A stretch of DNA of 64,000 bases from Chitinophaga qingshengii (lineage in GTDB: Bacteria; Bacteroidota; Bacteroidia; Chitinophagales; Chitinophagaceae): the NCBI RefSeq assembly GCF_014529935.1, contig NZ_JACVFC010000002.1:868001-932000 (forward strand), given 5' to 3'. Below the pieces are notes generated by a model. It ran no database searches. It was given only the letters and a program-made list of their open reading frames with translations, and was not told the DNA's origin. The stretch's first letter is position 1. Every line of letters begins with the position of its first letter. A program made the translations under genes and the position numbers. Below, one piece after another: positions 17,753-27,359 of the stretch.

Positions 17753-20527
17753 ATGAGATTATTTTTACCACTACTTCTTTTCATGTTGTGGGGATTTGGT
17801 GCTATGGCACAGACAACCACTTCCGTGAAGGGCAATGTAACCGACAAACAAACAGGGCAGCCGCTGACAGGTGCAGCGGTAAAACTGAAAAACGAACACT
17901 ATACCGCCTCCGGCACCACCGGTCTGGATGGTAGTTTCGTATTTCGCAACGTACCTGCAGGAGCGTATGAGATCAAAGTGAAAGACCTCGGCCATCATGA
18001 AGTGGAACAGAAAATCCGTTGTGAAGGAACAGTACACACGGTGAATGTTGCGATGGAACCTAAAGACGTGGCGCTGAACACTCTCACCGTTATCGGCAAA
18101 GGTGACAAAGGCAGCGAAAAAAGTGCCCTGAAAACCGTTCAGAAAGCAGACATGGTACTCAACGCCGTATCTGCCGCCGCGATACAGGTATCCCCGGATA
18201 TCACCATCGCCAACGTGATGCAGCGTGTATCCGGCGTATCGCTGGAACGCAGCAACAACGGCGATGGTCAGTACGCCATCATCCGTGGTATGGATAAAAG
18301 ATACCAGTATACCCTGATCAACGGTATTAAAATCCCCAGCCCGGATAACAAAAACAGGTATGTCCCGCTGGATATCTTCCCGGCCGACCTGGTAGACCGC
18401 CTCGAAGTATACAAATCTATTACCCCCAGCATGGAAGGCGACGCCATCGGCGGCGCTACCAACATGGTCATGAAAGATGCGCCCAAACATTTTATGCTGA
18501 ATGGCAACGCCGCTATCGGTTACGCACAAACGCTGTTTGATAACGACTTTACCCGTTTCAGCAGAAGCGGTTCCGCCAAAACCTCCCCCCGTATTCGCAT
18601 GGGCAACAACTACGAAGCCAACATCAGCGAGTTTACCAATAACCCGCTGCACCTGAATACCGGTAAAGCACCTGTAGCCAGTGTGTTTGGCATCAGCGCC
18701 GGCGGCCGCAGCAAAAACGGTAAACTGGGTGCTATCGCAGGCATCAGCTATCAGAATACCTATCGTTCCAATCAATCATTATACCTGCAAACAGAAGTAG
18801 ATAAAAGCAACAACGAACCTGCTTTTACTGCCGCCAAAAACAGAGAATATTCTATCCAGCAACAACGGGCAGGCATGCACGCTAAAGTGGATTACCGGTT
18901 CAATGACGACCAACACATCTCCCTGTATGCTGCCTATATGAGCCTGGGGCAAAACCTCTTCCGCTTCAGTTCCGACACCAGCCTGGAGCTGGGCCGCACC
19001 GTACCGGGTTCCGGCAGGGTGAGCAACAACTACCGCAGCGAACGCAGCGTACAACAGATCAGCAATTTCACCTTACAGGGTAACCATAAAGTGGCTGACC
19101 AGCTGTATATGAACTGGTCTGCCGTGTACTCCAAAGCTACCGCCAACGTACCTAACCGCACTGAACTCAATGTAAACACCGGCGTTACCCCGCAGAAGGA
19201 CGGCTCCCTGAAACAACAGCCGGTATTACTGGATGCACTGGAAGGCGTTACCCACGAATGGTCCCGTAACTCTGATGAAGATAAAAGCGGTTACCTCAAT
19301 TTCACCTATTCTCCCAAAATCGGTAACATACAGCCGGAAATTTCCGTAGGTGGTATGTACCGCAACAAACAACGCCATAGCTACTATGACGAATACACGC
19401 TGCGCCCTGACTCTACCACACAGCCTTTCTTCGGCAATATCGATGACCACCAGCTTACCCTGTTTAACAGAGTAGGTGCACCTGATAATGCATTGAACTA
19501 CGATTTCACCGAAAACGTAGGCGCTTATTACGGTCAGGTAAAATTCCAGATCGGCCGCCTGCAAACCCTTGCCGGTGTGAGAATAGAGCATACCAAAGCC
19601 ACCTGGGCATCTGCCGTACCGGCCAACGTGGAAGGTAAAACCGGCAGTGTTAAATATGTAGACGTACTGCCCGGCATCCACTTCAAATACATGCCGGATA
19701 ACAAACAGAACGTACGCCTCTCCTACTACTCCGCTATCAGCCGGCCCGGTTTCTATGAAACCATTCCTCACCGTGGTGGTGATCCGGACCAGGACTATCC
19801 TGAAGTGGGCAATCCTTACCTGAAAAGAGCCACCTCCGATAACTTCGATCTGCGTTACGAATATTTCCCTAAAGCGCTGGACCAGCTGCTGGCAGGCGTA
19901 TTCTACAAACGCATCAAAGACCCGATCGAATCGGCTCTGGTACAGAACGGCCGCAGTATCAACCTGATGAGCGGCAACTTCGGTACCGCTACCAACTATG
20001 GTTTTGAACTGGAAGCCACCAAGTATATCCGCAAATTTGGTATCCGCCTGAACTACACATTCACCAACTCTTCCATCACCAGCAATAAAATGCTGTGGTA
20101 CCGCGAAGACAACGGTAACATCACCCAGAAAACCGTTAGCCAGGAACGTCCGTTGCAAGGGCAATCCAAGCATATCGGTAACCTGTCGCTGCTGTACAAG
20201 GACGCTCACTCCGGTTTCGATGCACAACTGGCCATGGTATATACCGGCGAACGTATCGACATCGTGTCCCAGTTCCTCAACAACGATATCTGGCAGAAAG
20301 GATTTGTACAACTGGATTTCTCTACTGAAAAAAGAATCTGGAAAAAACTGTATGCCTATGCCAAAGTGGGTAACCTGTTGAACACGCCGTACGAGCTTTT
20401 CATTAAAAGCCCCAACACGGAAAAATCTGCTGCCGGCGTACCACAACAAACCGTTGGTAAAAACGCTTCCGTACGCAAAAACACTTACGGTCAGACTTAC
20501 CTGCTGGGCCTGCGTTTCAAACTCTAA
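17753..20527 (+). CDS. TonB-dependent receptor (phosphate/phytate-associated)
   Basis: A 924-residue outer-membrane receptor. A signal peptide ending AMAQ (1-19) is followed by a carboxypeptidase-like regulatory domain (about 24-105, VKGNVTDKQTGQPLTGAAV), a plug (about 130-250, with VSGVSLER, IIRGMDKRYQYTLINGIKIP, and VYKSITPSMEGDAIGG) and a 22-strand barrel ending LLGLRFKL. It resembles the TonB receptors without a SusD partner. It is the first gene of an operon with a beta-helix lipoprotein and a phytase, so uptake of phytate breakdown products or another phosphorylated ligand is the likely task (inference). Confidence 0.93.
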   Translation: MRLFLPLLLFMLWGFGAMAQTTTSVKGNVTDKQTGQPLTGAAVKLKNEHYTASGTTGLDGSFVFRNVPAGAYEIKVKDLGHHEVEQKIRCEGTVHTVNVAMEPKDVALNTLTVIGKGDKGSEKSALKTVQKADMVLNAVSAAAIQVSPDITIANVMQRVSGVSLERSNNGDGQYAIIRGMDKRYQYTLINGIKIPSPDNKNRYVPLDIFPADLVDRLEVYKSITPSMEGDAIGGATNMVMKDAPKHFMLNGNAAIGYAQTLFDNDFTRFSRSGSAKTSPRIRMGNNYEANISEFTNNPLHLNTGKAPVASVFGISAGGRSKNGKLGAIAGISYQNTYRSNQSLYLQTEVDKSNNEPAFTAAKNREYSIQQQRAGMHAKVDYRFNDDQHISLYAAYMSLGQNLFRFSSDTSLELGRTVPGSGRVSNNYRSERSVQQISNFTLQGNHKVADQLYMNWSAVYSKATANVPNRTELNVNTGVTPQKDGSLKQQPVLLDALEGVTHEWSRNSDEDKSGYLNFTYSPKIGNIQPEISVGGMYRNKQRHSYYDEYTLRPDSTTQPFFGNIDDHQLTLFNRVGAPDNALNYDFTENVGAYYGQVKFQIGRLQTLAGVRIEHTKATWASAVPANVEGKTGSVKYVDVLPGIHFKYMPDNKQNVRLSYYSAISRPGFYETIPHRGGDPDQDYPEVGNPYLKRATSDNFDLRYEYFPKALDQLLAGVFYKRIKDPIESALVQNGRSINLMSGNFGTATNYGFELEATKYIRKFGIRLNYTFTNSSITSNKMLWYREDNGNITQKTVSQERPLQGQSKHIGNLSLLYKDAHSGFDAQLAMVYTGERIDIVSQFLNNDIWQKGFVQLDFSTEKRIWKKLYAYAKVGNLLNTPYELFIKSPNTEKSAAGVPQQTVGKNASVRKNTYGQTYLLGLRFKL

Positions 20528-20539
20528 ACCACTAACATC

Positions 20540-21910
20540 ATGAAATTACATACCTATATACTTGCCGCCATTGCTACCAGTTCCGTACTTACAGCCTGTC
20601 ATAAGGAAGCTGTAGTAGAAGTATCCAAACCAGTGATCACGCCCAGCAAACCTATTACTTCCGATACGTTGTCCGGCGCCATCCAGGGTACTTTGTTAGC
20701 CGGTAAAACCTACTATTTCGCTACCGATATCACTATCAACGACGGTGATACCCTGTTCCTGCAAAGTGGTGTAAAACTGATTGCCCTCGGCGATGGCAGC
20801 AGTCAGCTGAAAAGTCCGCAGATCACGGTGAACGGTAGTTTGATCAGTCTTGGTACCAAAGAAGCGCCTAACTATATCACCGTATCAGAAGCGCTGCGTA
20901 CGCCTGAAAACGCCTTCAAAGGCATCTGGGGCGGTATTCAGTGTACACCAGCCAAAGACAAACAGGGTGGTGACCTGATCCTGAAATGGACACACCTGGA
21001 ATATGCCGGTGGTCCTGTAGCCATTGGCAACGACGTATACAAAGCAGGTGATCCCCGCTATATGATTTACTTCGCCAATGTAGACAAGAACTTCATCCTG
21101 GAAGACAGCTGGATCACCGGCAGCAAGGACGATGCCATCCGTACAGATGGCGGCCGTATCAGTATCATGCGCAATACCTTTGAAATGTGCGGTGAGAAAG
21201 GCGGCGAGGCGCTGAACATGAAATCCGGCACTATCGGCGACGTGGCCTATAATGTAGCTATCGGCACTGCTACCAACGCTTTCAAGGTCTCCAACTCCGG
21301 CGATAAAACCATACAGGCCAATGTGAATATCTATAACAATACCATGATCAATTGCGGTTTCCGTCAGACCAAAGAAGGTCGCGGTGGCGGTATCAACTAC
21401 GAAGCATTCGCCAAAGGCAAGGCATTCAATAACCTCTTTATCAATTGTCGTGTAAGCATGCGCGTAGTAGGTGGCGCCGGTACCGGTGCAGACCTGGCCA
21501 ACCTCAGCTATGGCAATAACCTCTATTACGGCAACGCCCCTACGCTGGTAACACAGTTCAATGCTACCGATGGTGTTTCTACCTTCGGCGCCACCGATAT
21601 TCACGGCGATATCAAACAGAACAGCCCTGTTTTCTATGCCTATGATGTAGATCAGTTTGACTACGCCACCCTGGGTGGCACCAACAAAGCGCCTGCTGTT
21701 AGCTGGAAACAACAGGCATTACCATTGCTGCGCCAGGGAACTTCCAACTTCCGTATCAGGCAAGGTTCTCCCGCTATTGGAAAAGGTAACACCCAGTTTG
21801 CACCGATGAACATCACAAGCATGAAAAATGAAGGCGCCGCTGCCGAAGTAACCCGTCCCGGGAAGGATTTGGGTGCTTACCAGCTGGATGGCACCGGCAA
21901 CCAGCATTAA
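20540..21910 (+). CDS. Right-handed beta-helix lipoprotein
   Basis: A 456-residue lipoprotein (lipobox LTAC, C20). After a short linker the sequence has repeating beta-helix coils with asparagine ladders (GGRISIMRNTFEMCG, NVNIYNNTMINCG, KAFNNLFINCRVS) typical of pectate-lyase-like parallel beta-helix proteins. No catalytic motif is recognised, so it may bind or hold a ligand at the surface. It starts 12 nt after the TonB receptor gene and ends 45 bp before the phytase, which supports a shared function. Confidence 0.85.
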   Translation: MKLHTYILAAIATSSVLTACHKEAVVEVSKPVITPSKPITSDTLSGAIQGTLLAGKTYYFATDITINDGDTLFLQSGVKLIALGDGSSQLKSPQITVNGSLISLGTKEAPNYITVSEALRTPENAFKGIWGGIQCTPAKDKQGGDLILKWTHLEYAGGPVAIGNDVYKAGDPRYMIYFANVDKNFILEDSWITGSKDDAIRTDGGRISIMRNTFEMCGEKGGEALNMKSGTIGDVAYNVAIGTATNAFKVSNSGDKTIQANVNIYNNTMINCGFRQTKEGRGGGINYEAFAKGKAFNNLFINCRVSMRVVGGAGTGADLANLSYGNNLYYGNAPTLVTQFNATDGVSTFGATDIHGDIKQNSPVFYAYDVDQFDYATLGGTNKAPAVSWKQQALPLLRQGTSNFRIRQGSPAIGKGNTQFAPMNITSMKNEGAAAEVTRPGKDLGAYQLDGTGNQH

Positions 21911-21952
21911 TATTTACGGATTTTTTGATTTTGGAATTTTTTGATTTTGGGA
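21910..21952 (+). repeat. 8-bp-periodic GATTTTGG repeat tract (copy 1)
   Basis: Directly after the beta-helix gene stop comes ATATTTACGGATTTT, then units in 8-bp phase: GATTTTTT (21919), GATTTTGG (21927), AATTTTTT (21935), GATTTTGG (21943). The first 15 bases are identical to the start of the tract at 36039. It lies only 5 bp before the phytase start codon. Confidence 0.75.
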
Positions 21953-21955
21953 TAT

Positions 21956-22987
21956 ATGAAATACGGAATAATGGCAGTAGCCGGTATTATTGTTGGTTTG
22001 GCTGCCTGCAAACATAAAAAAACGATACCGGCGCCGGCTGCAGATGCCGTTAAACCCGTAGCCGTAACCGCTGCCACGCAGTACGACAGCGATGATCCGG
22101 CTATCTGGATCAACAAAACAGACAGTAGCAAAAGCCTGATCATTGGCACCGATAAAAACACCCATGGCGCTTTGTATGTATACAACCTGGATGGCCAGAT
22201 CGTAAAAAAGATAGAAGGCCTGAAACGGCCTAACAACGTGGACATCGCCTATGGTTTATTACTGAATAATCAACCGGTGGATATCGCTGTTACGACTGAA
22301 CGGGAAACCAATAAACTGCGTATTTACCGCTTGCCTGATATGGAGCCTGTTGACAACGGCGGACTGGAAGTATTTGCCGGCGAAAAAGAACGTGGTCCGA
22401 TGGGTATCAGTTTGTATACCCGTCCGGCTGACAAAGCCATTTTCGCTATCGTGAGCCGCAAATCCGGTCCTGCGCAGGGTTACCTGTGGCAATACCAATT
22501 GACTGACGACGGCAAAGGGCAGGTAACGGGAACGGTAGTACGTAAGTTTGGCGCTTACAGCGGTAAAAAGGAAATAGAGAGTGTAGCGGTGGACAATGAG
22601 CTGGGTTATGTATATTATTCCGATGAGCAGACCGGCGTTCGCCGTTATCATGCAGATCCGGCGCAGGGCGACCAGGAGCTGGCGCTCTTTGGCAGCGGGG
22701 AGTTCAAGGCCGACAACGAAGGGATCAGCATTTACAAAACAAGCGACAGCACCGGTTATATCCTGGTATCTGACCAGGATGCCAATGCATTCAACGTATA
22801 TCGCAGAGAAGATGCGAAGCCGGTATTACTGGCCAAAGTACCGGTGTCTGCTATCAACAGCGATGGTTCTGACGTAGTGAATGTGAATCTGGGGGCGAAA
22901 TATCCGCAGGGTATTTTTGTAGTGATGAGCACCGACAAAACCTTTCATTACTATGACTGGCGGGATATTGCCGCGAGGATAAAATAG
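21956..22987 (+). CDS. Beta-propeller phytase (3-phytase) lipoprotein
   Basis: A 343-residue lipoprotein (lipobox LAAC, C18). The mature part matches beta-propeller phytases, calcium-dependent six-bladed enzymes that release phosphate from phytate: YDSDDPAIWIN near the N-terminus, LIIGTDKNTHGALYVYNLDG, GLKRPNNVDIAYG, ADNEGISIYK, LVSDQDANAFNVYRR, and the C-terminal VMSTDKTFHYYDW. The ATG at 21956 (MKYGIMAVAG) gives a proper lipoprotein signal; a start 15 nt upstream is less likely. It is third in the TonB receptor operon behind a Pho box, so phosphate starvation control is expected. Confidence 0.92.
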   Translation: MKYGIMAVAGIIVGLAACKHKKTIPAPAADAVKPVAVTAATQYDSDDPAIWINKTDSSKSLIIGTDKNTHGALYVYNLDGQIVKKIEGLKRPNNVDIAYGLLLNNQPVDIAVTTERETNKLRIYRLPDMEPVDNGGLEVFAGEKERGPMGISLYTRPADKAIFAIVSRKSGPAQGYLWQYQLTDDGKGQVTGTVVRKFGAYSGKKEIESVAVDNELGYVYYSDEQTGVRRYHADPAQGDQELALFGSGEFKADNEGISIYKTSDSTGYILVSDQDANAFNVYRREDAKPVLLAKVPVSAINSDGSDVVNVNLGAKYPQGIFVVMSTDKTFHYYDWRDIAARIK

Positions 22988-23003
22988 TGCACTACTATCA
23001 TAC

Positions 23004-23038
23004 AAAAACGGCGCAGGTAAAATACCTGCGCCGTTTTT
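23004..23038. terminator. Bidirectional terminator
   Basis: A 16-bp perfect stem (23004-23019 with 23023-23038; core ACGGCGCAGGTA) with A and T tracts on its two sides, between the convergent phytase and sdhB genes. Confidence 0.9.
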
Positions 23039-23059
23039 TATTGCATTATATGGTCAAGA

Positions 23060-23824
23060 CTATTTCTCAGAAGTAAAGCCGGCACCAATGAATTCCCGGT
23101 TGAGGCGGGCGATATTGGTGAGGGAGATTTCTTTCGGGCATTCTGCTTCGCAGGCGCCGGTGTTGGTACAGCTACCAAAACCTTCCTTATCCATTTGCGC
23201 CACCATGTTGAGGGCGCGGGTTTTGCGTTCCGGATCGCCCTGTGGCAGCAGTGCCAGCTGGGATACTTTCGCAGATACGAACAGCATAGCAGAAGAGTTC
23301 TTACAAGCCGCTACGCAGGCGCCGCAACCGATACAAGCCGCTGCAGCAAAAGCCAGGTCGGCGCTGTGTTTATCTACCGGGAGGCAATTCGCATCCTGTG
23401 CGTTACCCGTGTTTACAGAAATATAACCACCTGCTTCGATGATACGGTCAAAAGCAGTTCTGTCAACCGTCAGGTCTTTCAGTACAGGGAAAGCGCCGGA
23501 TCTCCAAGGTTCTACCGTGATGGTATCACCGTCTTTGAAAGCGCGCATATGCAGCTGGCAGGTAGTAGTACCAGCCCATGGACCGTGTGCGCGGCCGTTG
23601 ATATGCATAGAGCACATACCGCAGATACCTTCGCGGCAGTCGTGGTCAAATGCAACAGGTTCTTTTCCTTCGTTGATCAGTTGCTCGTTCAGCACGTCAA
23701 ACATTTCCAGGAAAGACATTTCAGAAGAAATGTTTTTTACGGAATATGTTTCAAATCCACCCTGAGCATTGGTATTTTTTTGTTTCCACACCTTTAAGGT
23801 GAGGTTCATGTTATAATGTTCCAT
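23060..23824 (-). CDS. sdhB: Succinate dehydrogenase / fumarate reductase iron-sulfur subunit
   Basis: A 254-residue electron-transfer subunit. The N-terminal [2Fe-2S] domain has [13 protein letters not shown] and TTTCQLHMR; the C-terminal domain has [13 protein letters not shown] and [15 protein letters not shown] for the [4Fe-4S] and [3Fe-4S] clusters. It passes electrons from SdhA to the membrane quinone site. Last gene of sdh[11 protein letters not shown] at codon 6 is an alternative start; the ATG at 23824 is kept. Confidence 0.96.
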   Translation of the reverse strand: MEHYNMNLTLKVWKQKNTNAQGGFETYSVKNISSEMSFLEMFDVLNEQLINEGKEPVAFDHDCREGICGMCSMHINGRAHGPWAGTTTCQLHMRAFKDGDTITVEPWRSGAFPVLKDLTVDRTAFDRIIEAGGYISVNTGNAQDANCLPVDKHSADLAFAAAACIGCGACVAACKNSSAMLFVSAKVSQLALLPQGDPERKTRALNMVAQMDKEGFGSCTNTGACEAECPKEISLTNIARLNREFIGAGFTSEK

Positions 23825-23889
23825 ATTCGCTGGACAATTATTTTATTTTATAATTCCGGTCAACCGTTAGGCAGTCTGGCCGGTAATCC

Positions 23890-25863
23890 TTATTTGTAGC
23901 TACGTTGAGTTGGTTTACATTCTACGAATTCCAGCGGTTCTTTGTGGAGTTCGTACTGGCCGTCGCCTTTGTATTCCCATGCAGCTACGTAACTGAAGTT
24001 AGCGTCGTCGCGTTGTGCTTCACCGTCCGGAGTCTGGGACTCTTCGCGGAAGTGGCCACCGCAGGATTCGCGGCGGTGCAGTGCGTCGATACACATCAGT
24101 TCACCCAGTTCCAGGAAGTCGGCAACGCGGCCGGCTTTTTCCAGTTCGGGGTTAAATTCATTTTCACTGCCCGGGATACGCACATCTTTCCAGAACTCAG
24201 CGCGCAGCGCTTTGATTTCTTCGATGGCTTCTTTCAGACCTTGTTCGTTACGTGCCATACCGCACTTATCCCACATGATCTTACCGAGTTTTTTATGGAA
24301 GTGGTCTACAGACTTGGTGCCTTTGATAGACATCAGTTTGGAGAGGGTGCTCTTTACTTTATTTTCGGCTTCCACGAAGGCCGGATGGTCTGTTGGGATG
24401 GGTTTGGTGCGGATTTCGTCAGCCAGGTAGTTACCGAGTGTGTAAGGGATGACGAAGTAACCATCAGCCAGGCCTTGCATCAGCGCGGAAGCGCCGAGGC
24501 GGTTAGCTCCGTGGTCAGAGAAGTTGGCTTCACCGAGGGAGTACAGGCCGTCTACGGTTGTTTTCAGTTCGTAGTCTACCCACAGGCCGCCCATGGTATA
24601 GTGTACCGCAGGATAGATACGCATGGGTTGTTCGTATGGGTTTTCGCCGGTGATTTTAGCGTACATATCGAACAGGTTACCGTATTTCTCCGCTACTACT
24701 TCTTTACCCAGTTTAATGATTTCAGCTTTGGAAAGATTGGAGAGCTGGCGTTTACCGGCTTCAATGTTACCATAACGTTCGATCGCTGCGGCGAAGTCGA
24801 GGTATACCGCTTGTTTGGAAGTACCAACGCCATAGCCGGCATCGCATCTTTCCTTGGCAGCGCGGGAGGCCACGTCGCGGGGAACGAGGTTACCGAAGGC
24901 AGGGTATCTTCTTTCCAGGTAGTAGTCTCTTTCATCTTCCGGAATATCGCTGGCTTTGCGGGTATCGTTTTGTTTTTTAGGTACCCAGATACGGCCATCG
25001 TTACGCAGTGATTCTGACATGAGAGTCAGTTTGGACTGGTGATCGCCGGATACGGGGATACAGGTAGGGTGGATCTGTGTAAAGCAGGGGTTAGCGAAGT
25101 AAGCACCGTTTTGGGTAGCTTTCCAGGCTGCCGTTACGTTAGAACCCATCGCGTTGGTAGACAGGTAGAAAACGTTACCATAGCCGCCGCTGCAGATCAG
25201 TACGGCATGGCCGAAATGGCGTTCCAGTTCACCGGTAACGAGGTCACGGGCAATGATACCGCGTGCTTTGCCGTCTATCTTAACGATATCGAGCATTTCG
25301 TGGCGGGAATACATTTTCACGTTACCCAGGGCTACCTGGCGTTCCAGTGCGGAATAAGCGCCGAGCAGCAGCTGTTGGCCGGTTTGACCAGCCGCATAGA
25401 AAGTACGTTGTACCTGCGTACCACCGAAAGAGCGGTTGCTGAGCAGTCCACCGTATTCACGGGCAAAGGGAACACCCTGCGCCACGCATTGATCTATAAT
25501 ATTGCCACTCACCTCCGCCAGGCGATGCACATTGGCTTCGCGGGCGCGGTAGTCGCCACCTTTTACTGTATCATAAAACAGACGGAAAACAGAGTCACCA
25601 TCGTTCTGGTAGTTTTTAGCCGCATTGATACCACCCTGGGCAGCAATACTGTGCGCACGGCGCGGGCTATCCTGAAAGCAGAATGCTTTAACCTTATACC
25701 CCAACTCACCTAATGAAGCCGCTGCTGAAGCGCCGGCCAAACCAGTACCAATCACGATCACTTCGAGGCTGCGCTTATTGGCAGGGTTCACCAGTTTACA
25801 ATGTCCTTTATAGTCTTCCCATTTGTTGTTTAACGGGCCGGCTGGAATTTTTGCGTTCAACAT
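23890..25863 (-). CDS. sdhA: Succinate dehydrogenase / fumarate reductase flavoprotein subunit
   Basis: A 657-residue flavoprotein that oxidises succinate (or reduces fumarate) with covalent FAD. The FAD-binding motif is [20 protein letters not shown]; the flavinylation region is [17 protein letters not shown]; the substrate region holds [10 protein letters not shown], and [11 protein letters not shown] and [20 protein letters not shown] follow in order. The length and type fit the long form paired with a di-heme SdhC. It starts 19 nt after the sdhC stop. Confidence 0.97.
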   Translation of the reverse strand: MLNAKIPAGPLNNKWEDYKGHCKLVNPANKRSLEVIVIGTGLAGASAAASLGELGYKVKAFCFQDSPRRAHSIAAQGGINAAKNYQNDGDSVFRLFYDTVKGGDYRAREANVHRLAEVSGNIIDQCVAQGVPFAREYGGLLSNRSFGGTQVQRTFYAAGQTGQQLLLGAYSALERQVALGNVKMYSRHEMLDIVKIDGKARGIIARDLVTGELERHFGHAVLICSGGYGNVFYLSTNAMGSNVTAAWKATQNGAYFANPCFTQIHPTCIPVSGDHQSKLTLMSESLRNDGRIWVPKKQNDTRKASDIPEDERDYYLERRYPAFGNLVPRDVASRAAKERCDAGYGVGTSKQAVYLDFAAAIERYGNIEAGKRQLSNLSKAEIIKLGKEVVAEKYGNLFDMYAKITGENPYEQPMRIYPAVHYTMGGLWVDYELKTTVDGLYSLGEANFSDHGANRLGASALMQGLADGYFVIPYTLGNYLADEIRTKPIPTDHPAFVEAENKVKSTLSKLMSIKGTKSVDHFHKKLGKIMWDKCGMARNEQGLKEAIEEIKALRAEFWKDVRIPGSENEFNPELEKAGRVADFLELGELMCIDALHRRESCGGHFREESQTPDGEAQRDDANFSYVAAWEYKGDGQYELHKEPLEFVECKPTQRSYK

Positions 25864-25882
25864 ATATCCTTACTTTACAGAA

Positions 25883-26569
25883 TTATTTTTTTAAATAGAT
25901 AACAATCGGGATCAGGGCAAAGCCAATTGGGATAAGGATACCGAAGATCCATACGCCCACGAAGTTGATCAAACCGTTGTATTTTTTGTGGTTCAGGCCG
26001 AAAGTCTGGAAAGCGCTTTTGAAGCCGTGGATCAGGTGGAAGGACAGGCCTATCATACCGATCACATAGAGGATTACCAGCCACAGGTTCTGGAAAGTTT
26101 CGTAGCTCAGGGCATAGAGATCTTTCAGTGGTTCTTCCATACCGGCATAAGTGTGGGTAGGCATTTCAGCATAGTGAAATTTACCCCAGAAATTGGCCAG
26201 GTGGATCACAATGAAGATAAAGAGGATGCTTCCCATGATCGCCATCTGGCGGCTGAACCAGGAAGATGTTTGGTTACCCGGGTTCACGGCATATTTCACC
26301 GGACGGGCAGCTCTGTTGGAGAAGGTGAGTTTGAGCGCAATGATGGCGTGGATGAGGATCACCACTTTTAACCCCCAGGCGATAAACTGAATCAGGCTGT
26401 TGTGCCCCATGAACTGGGCATACGCGTTAAAGGCCTTGCCTTCGTCGTTATACAACAGCTGGAAGTTCCCTGCCAGGTGCACAATAACAAAACTGCAAAG
26501 AAACAAGCCGGTAGCACCTACCAATAACTTCTTACCGATAGATGTATTAAAAAACTGTGACCACTTCAT
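25883..26569 (-). CDS. sdhC: Succinate dehydrogenase cytochrome b subunit (type B, di-heme)
   Basis: A 228-residue membrane anchor with five predicted helices, beginning MKWSQFFNTSIGKKLLVGATGLFL. Helix-borne histidines in FVIVHLAGN, VILIHAIIAL, FIVIHLANF and FHLIHGFKSAF are candidate heme ligands. A single large anchor with no sdhD fits type B complex II of Bacteroidota, Wolinella and Bacillus, which exchanges electrons with menaquinone. First gene of sdhCAB, with a well-matched promoter upstream. Confidence 0.95.
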   Translation of the reverse strand: MKWSQFFNTSIGKKLLVGATGLFLCSFVIVHLAGNFQLLYNDEGKAFNAYAQFMGHNSLIQFIAWGLKVVILIHAIIALKLTFSNRAARPVKYAVNPGNQTSSWFSRQMAIMGSILFIFIVIHLANFWGKFHYAEMPTHTYAGMEEPLKDLYALSYETFQNLWLVILYVIGMIGLSFHLIHGFKSAFQTFGLNHKKYNGLINFVGVWIFGILIPIGFALIPIVIYLKK

Positions 26570-26618
26570 AAGTAAAATTCTAAGCTTCCTTTGTATAAAA
26601 GTTGATTGAAATGTCGGG

Positions 26619-26649
26619 CAAATTTAGCGCAGGAAAAATAAAAACCAAA
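26619..26649 (-). promoter_or_regulatory. Putative sdhCAB promoter
   Basis: On the minus strand TTTG (26649-26646), exactly 19 nt, then TAAATTTG (26626-26619): a full match to the Bacteroidota consensus TTTG-N19-TAnnTTTG, about 50 bp upstream of the sdhC start. Confidence 0.72.
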
Positions 26650-26763
26650 TGATATTTATCAGGTTTTGAAATGCATAATCAGAATATATTATATATAATT
26701 CAAATGAAAATCAACAGATTTTTGTATATTATCTTTCATTTCATACTGAAAATATAATACAAA

Positions 26764-27327
26764 TTATTCCAATCGTTTTAGCATGATATTGTCTATCATA
26801 TTATACAAATGCAATGGTTGATATGTTCGCCATTTATCATCTTCCAGCAGGTGAATGTAATGATGCAGGCGTGCTCTTTCGAACTCCTGCCTGGTTTGCT
26901 CAGGCATATTGAGGGCTACGATCCATCCGCCTTCATCTTTGATATCGTCCCACCATTCTTCATAATAACAATCATCGGAAGAGTGGAAGTTCATCACATT
27001 TTCAGCGATCAGGATAAACTTGTAGATCCCTTCTGCAATGAGCACATCGATGATTTCCCGTTTGAGGGTCATGATATCGTTATCGATGGCATCGTTCCAT
27101 TCTCCCAGCAGTTCGATGATAGCGAAATTGTACTGGTAATCGGCGAAGAGGATTTTCAGGTACAGGTTGCGGGACCCAAAGTCGTCCCATTGCGGATGAA
27201 CATAATAGTTGTAAACCGTATTGGAGAATTCAAACTCGCTGTATTCCCTTCCATAGAAAGGCGACAGCTCGTCTTCTTCGGCGGCGTACAGATGTCTCCA
27301 GTTATAATATGGTTCAATAGTATGCAT
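26764..27327 (-). CDS. Conserved-looking protein of unknown function
   Basis: A 187-residue acidic, aromatic-rich soluble protein (MHTIEPYYNWRHLYAAEEDE at the N-terminus; EEWWDDIKDEGGWIVALN near residue 125). No signal peptide or membrane helix is evident. I do not recognise a family. It begins 32 nt after murQ and so probably belongs to the kinase-murQ transcript, which makes a link to cell-wall recycling or simply read-through expression possible. Codon use resembles the neighbours, so there is no sign of recent transfer. Confidence 0.75.
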   Translation of the reverse strand: MHTIEPYYNWRHLYAAEEDELSPFYGREYSEFEFSNTVYNYYVHPQWDDFGSRNLYLKILFADYQYNFAIIELLGEWNDAIDNDIMTLKREIIDVLIAEGIYKFILIAENVMNFHSSDDCYYEEWWDDIKDEGGWIVALNMPEQTRQEFERARLHHYIHLLEDDKWRTYQPLHLYNMIDNIMLKRLE

Positions 27328-27359
27328 GCGTAGTTTCCGGCTACAAATGTCAGATTTAA

